Shown piece after piece: positions 51,150 to 51,152 of a stretch of DNA of 51,152 nt (positions within the stretch are counted from its first letter, which is position 1; the number at the start of each line of letters is the position of its first letter). The stretch lies in contig CAAGDX010000012.1 in NCBI GenBank assembly GCA_900768685.1, positions 1-51,152 of the forward strand, written 5' to 3'. A program made the translations under genes and the position numbers. The notes beneath the pieces are model-generated. The model worked only from the letters and a program-made list of their open reading frames with translations, searched no databases and was not told the origin of the DNA. The stretch is from Bacteroidales bacterium (GTDB lineage Bacteria; Bacteroidota; Bacteroidia; Bacteroidales; Muribaculaceae).

Positions 51150-51152
51150 CAA

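Overview
The window is chromosomal DNA from a member of the Bacteroidota, most likely the order Bacteroidales. Four things point there. Promoters repeatedly match the Bacteroidetes pattern (TTG or TTTG, 19-21 bases, then TAnnTTTG). Secreted proteins end in type IX secretion (Por) C-terminal tails. There is a large carboxypeptidase-regulatory-domain TonB receptor, and purple-bacteria-type Shine-Dalgarno sites are scarce. I cannot name the genus. Most of the window is compact core metabolism; accessory signals are concentrated at about 10.7-11.0 kb, 14.3-17.1 kb, 36.4-36.6 kb and 42.4-50.8 kb.

Layout. 1-250 is a cluster of GC-rich hairpins. 264-10664 runs leftward: a small membrane protein, dxs, trkA, rsfS, ftsH, then a secreted six-hairpin glycosidase, manA and lpxB. 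A 33-bp tandem repeat separates this block from a rightward AAA/DUF4143 ATPase. A LolC/E-FtsX type permease and ftsE are divergent. Just after the ftsE stop codon lies a decayed type IX tail. An AT-rich island (14.5-17.0 kb) follows, with a DUF4417 gene, two small partners, a 128-aa orphan gene and a well-supported unannotated small RNA. Rightward core genes resume with gpmI, an ABC-F ATPase, mltG and proC-proB-proA.

Next come a leftward TonB receptor/purple-acid-phosphatase pair, then amtB, a DUF1016 (YhcG) nuclease, greA, a HIT protein and a lipoprotein with a thioredoxin fold but no CXXC. A leftward ybaK-aroC-yhcC operon is divergent from ctpA-mfd across a 34-bp tandem repeat. After a flavin reductase/rubredoxin gene come three successive genes for large secreted proteins with type IX tails: a beta-rich protein, an S8 protease and a three-module leucine-rich-repeat protein. 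The window ends in two identical tandem tRNA-Asn genes.

How the parts work together. The core genes cover lipid A, isoprenoid, proline and chorismate synthesis, potassium and ammonium uptake, and cell-wall and division functions. The receptor/phosphatase pair suggests scavenging of an organic phosphate. The three right-hand secreted proteins appear to be surface or secreted products of one locus. The best candidates for undescribed biology are the DUF4417 island with its divergent small RNA, and the recurrent placement of 33/34-bp minisatellites exactly between divergent promoters.
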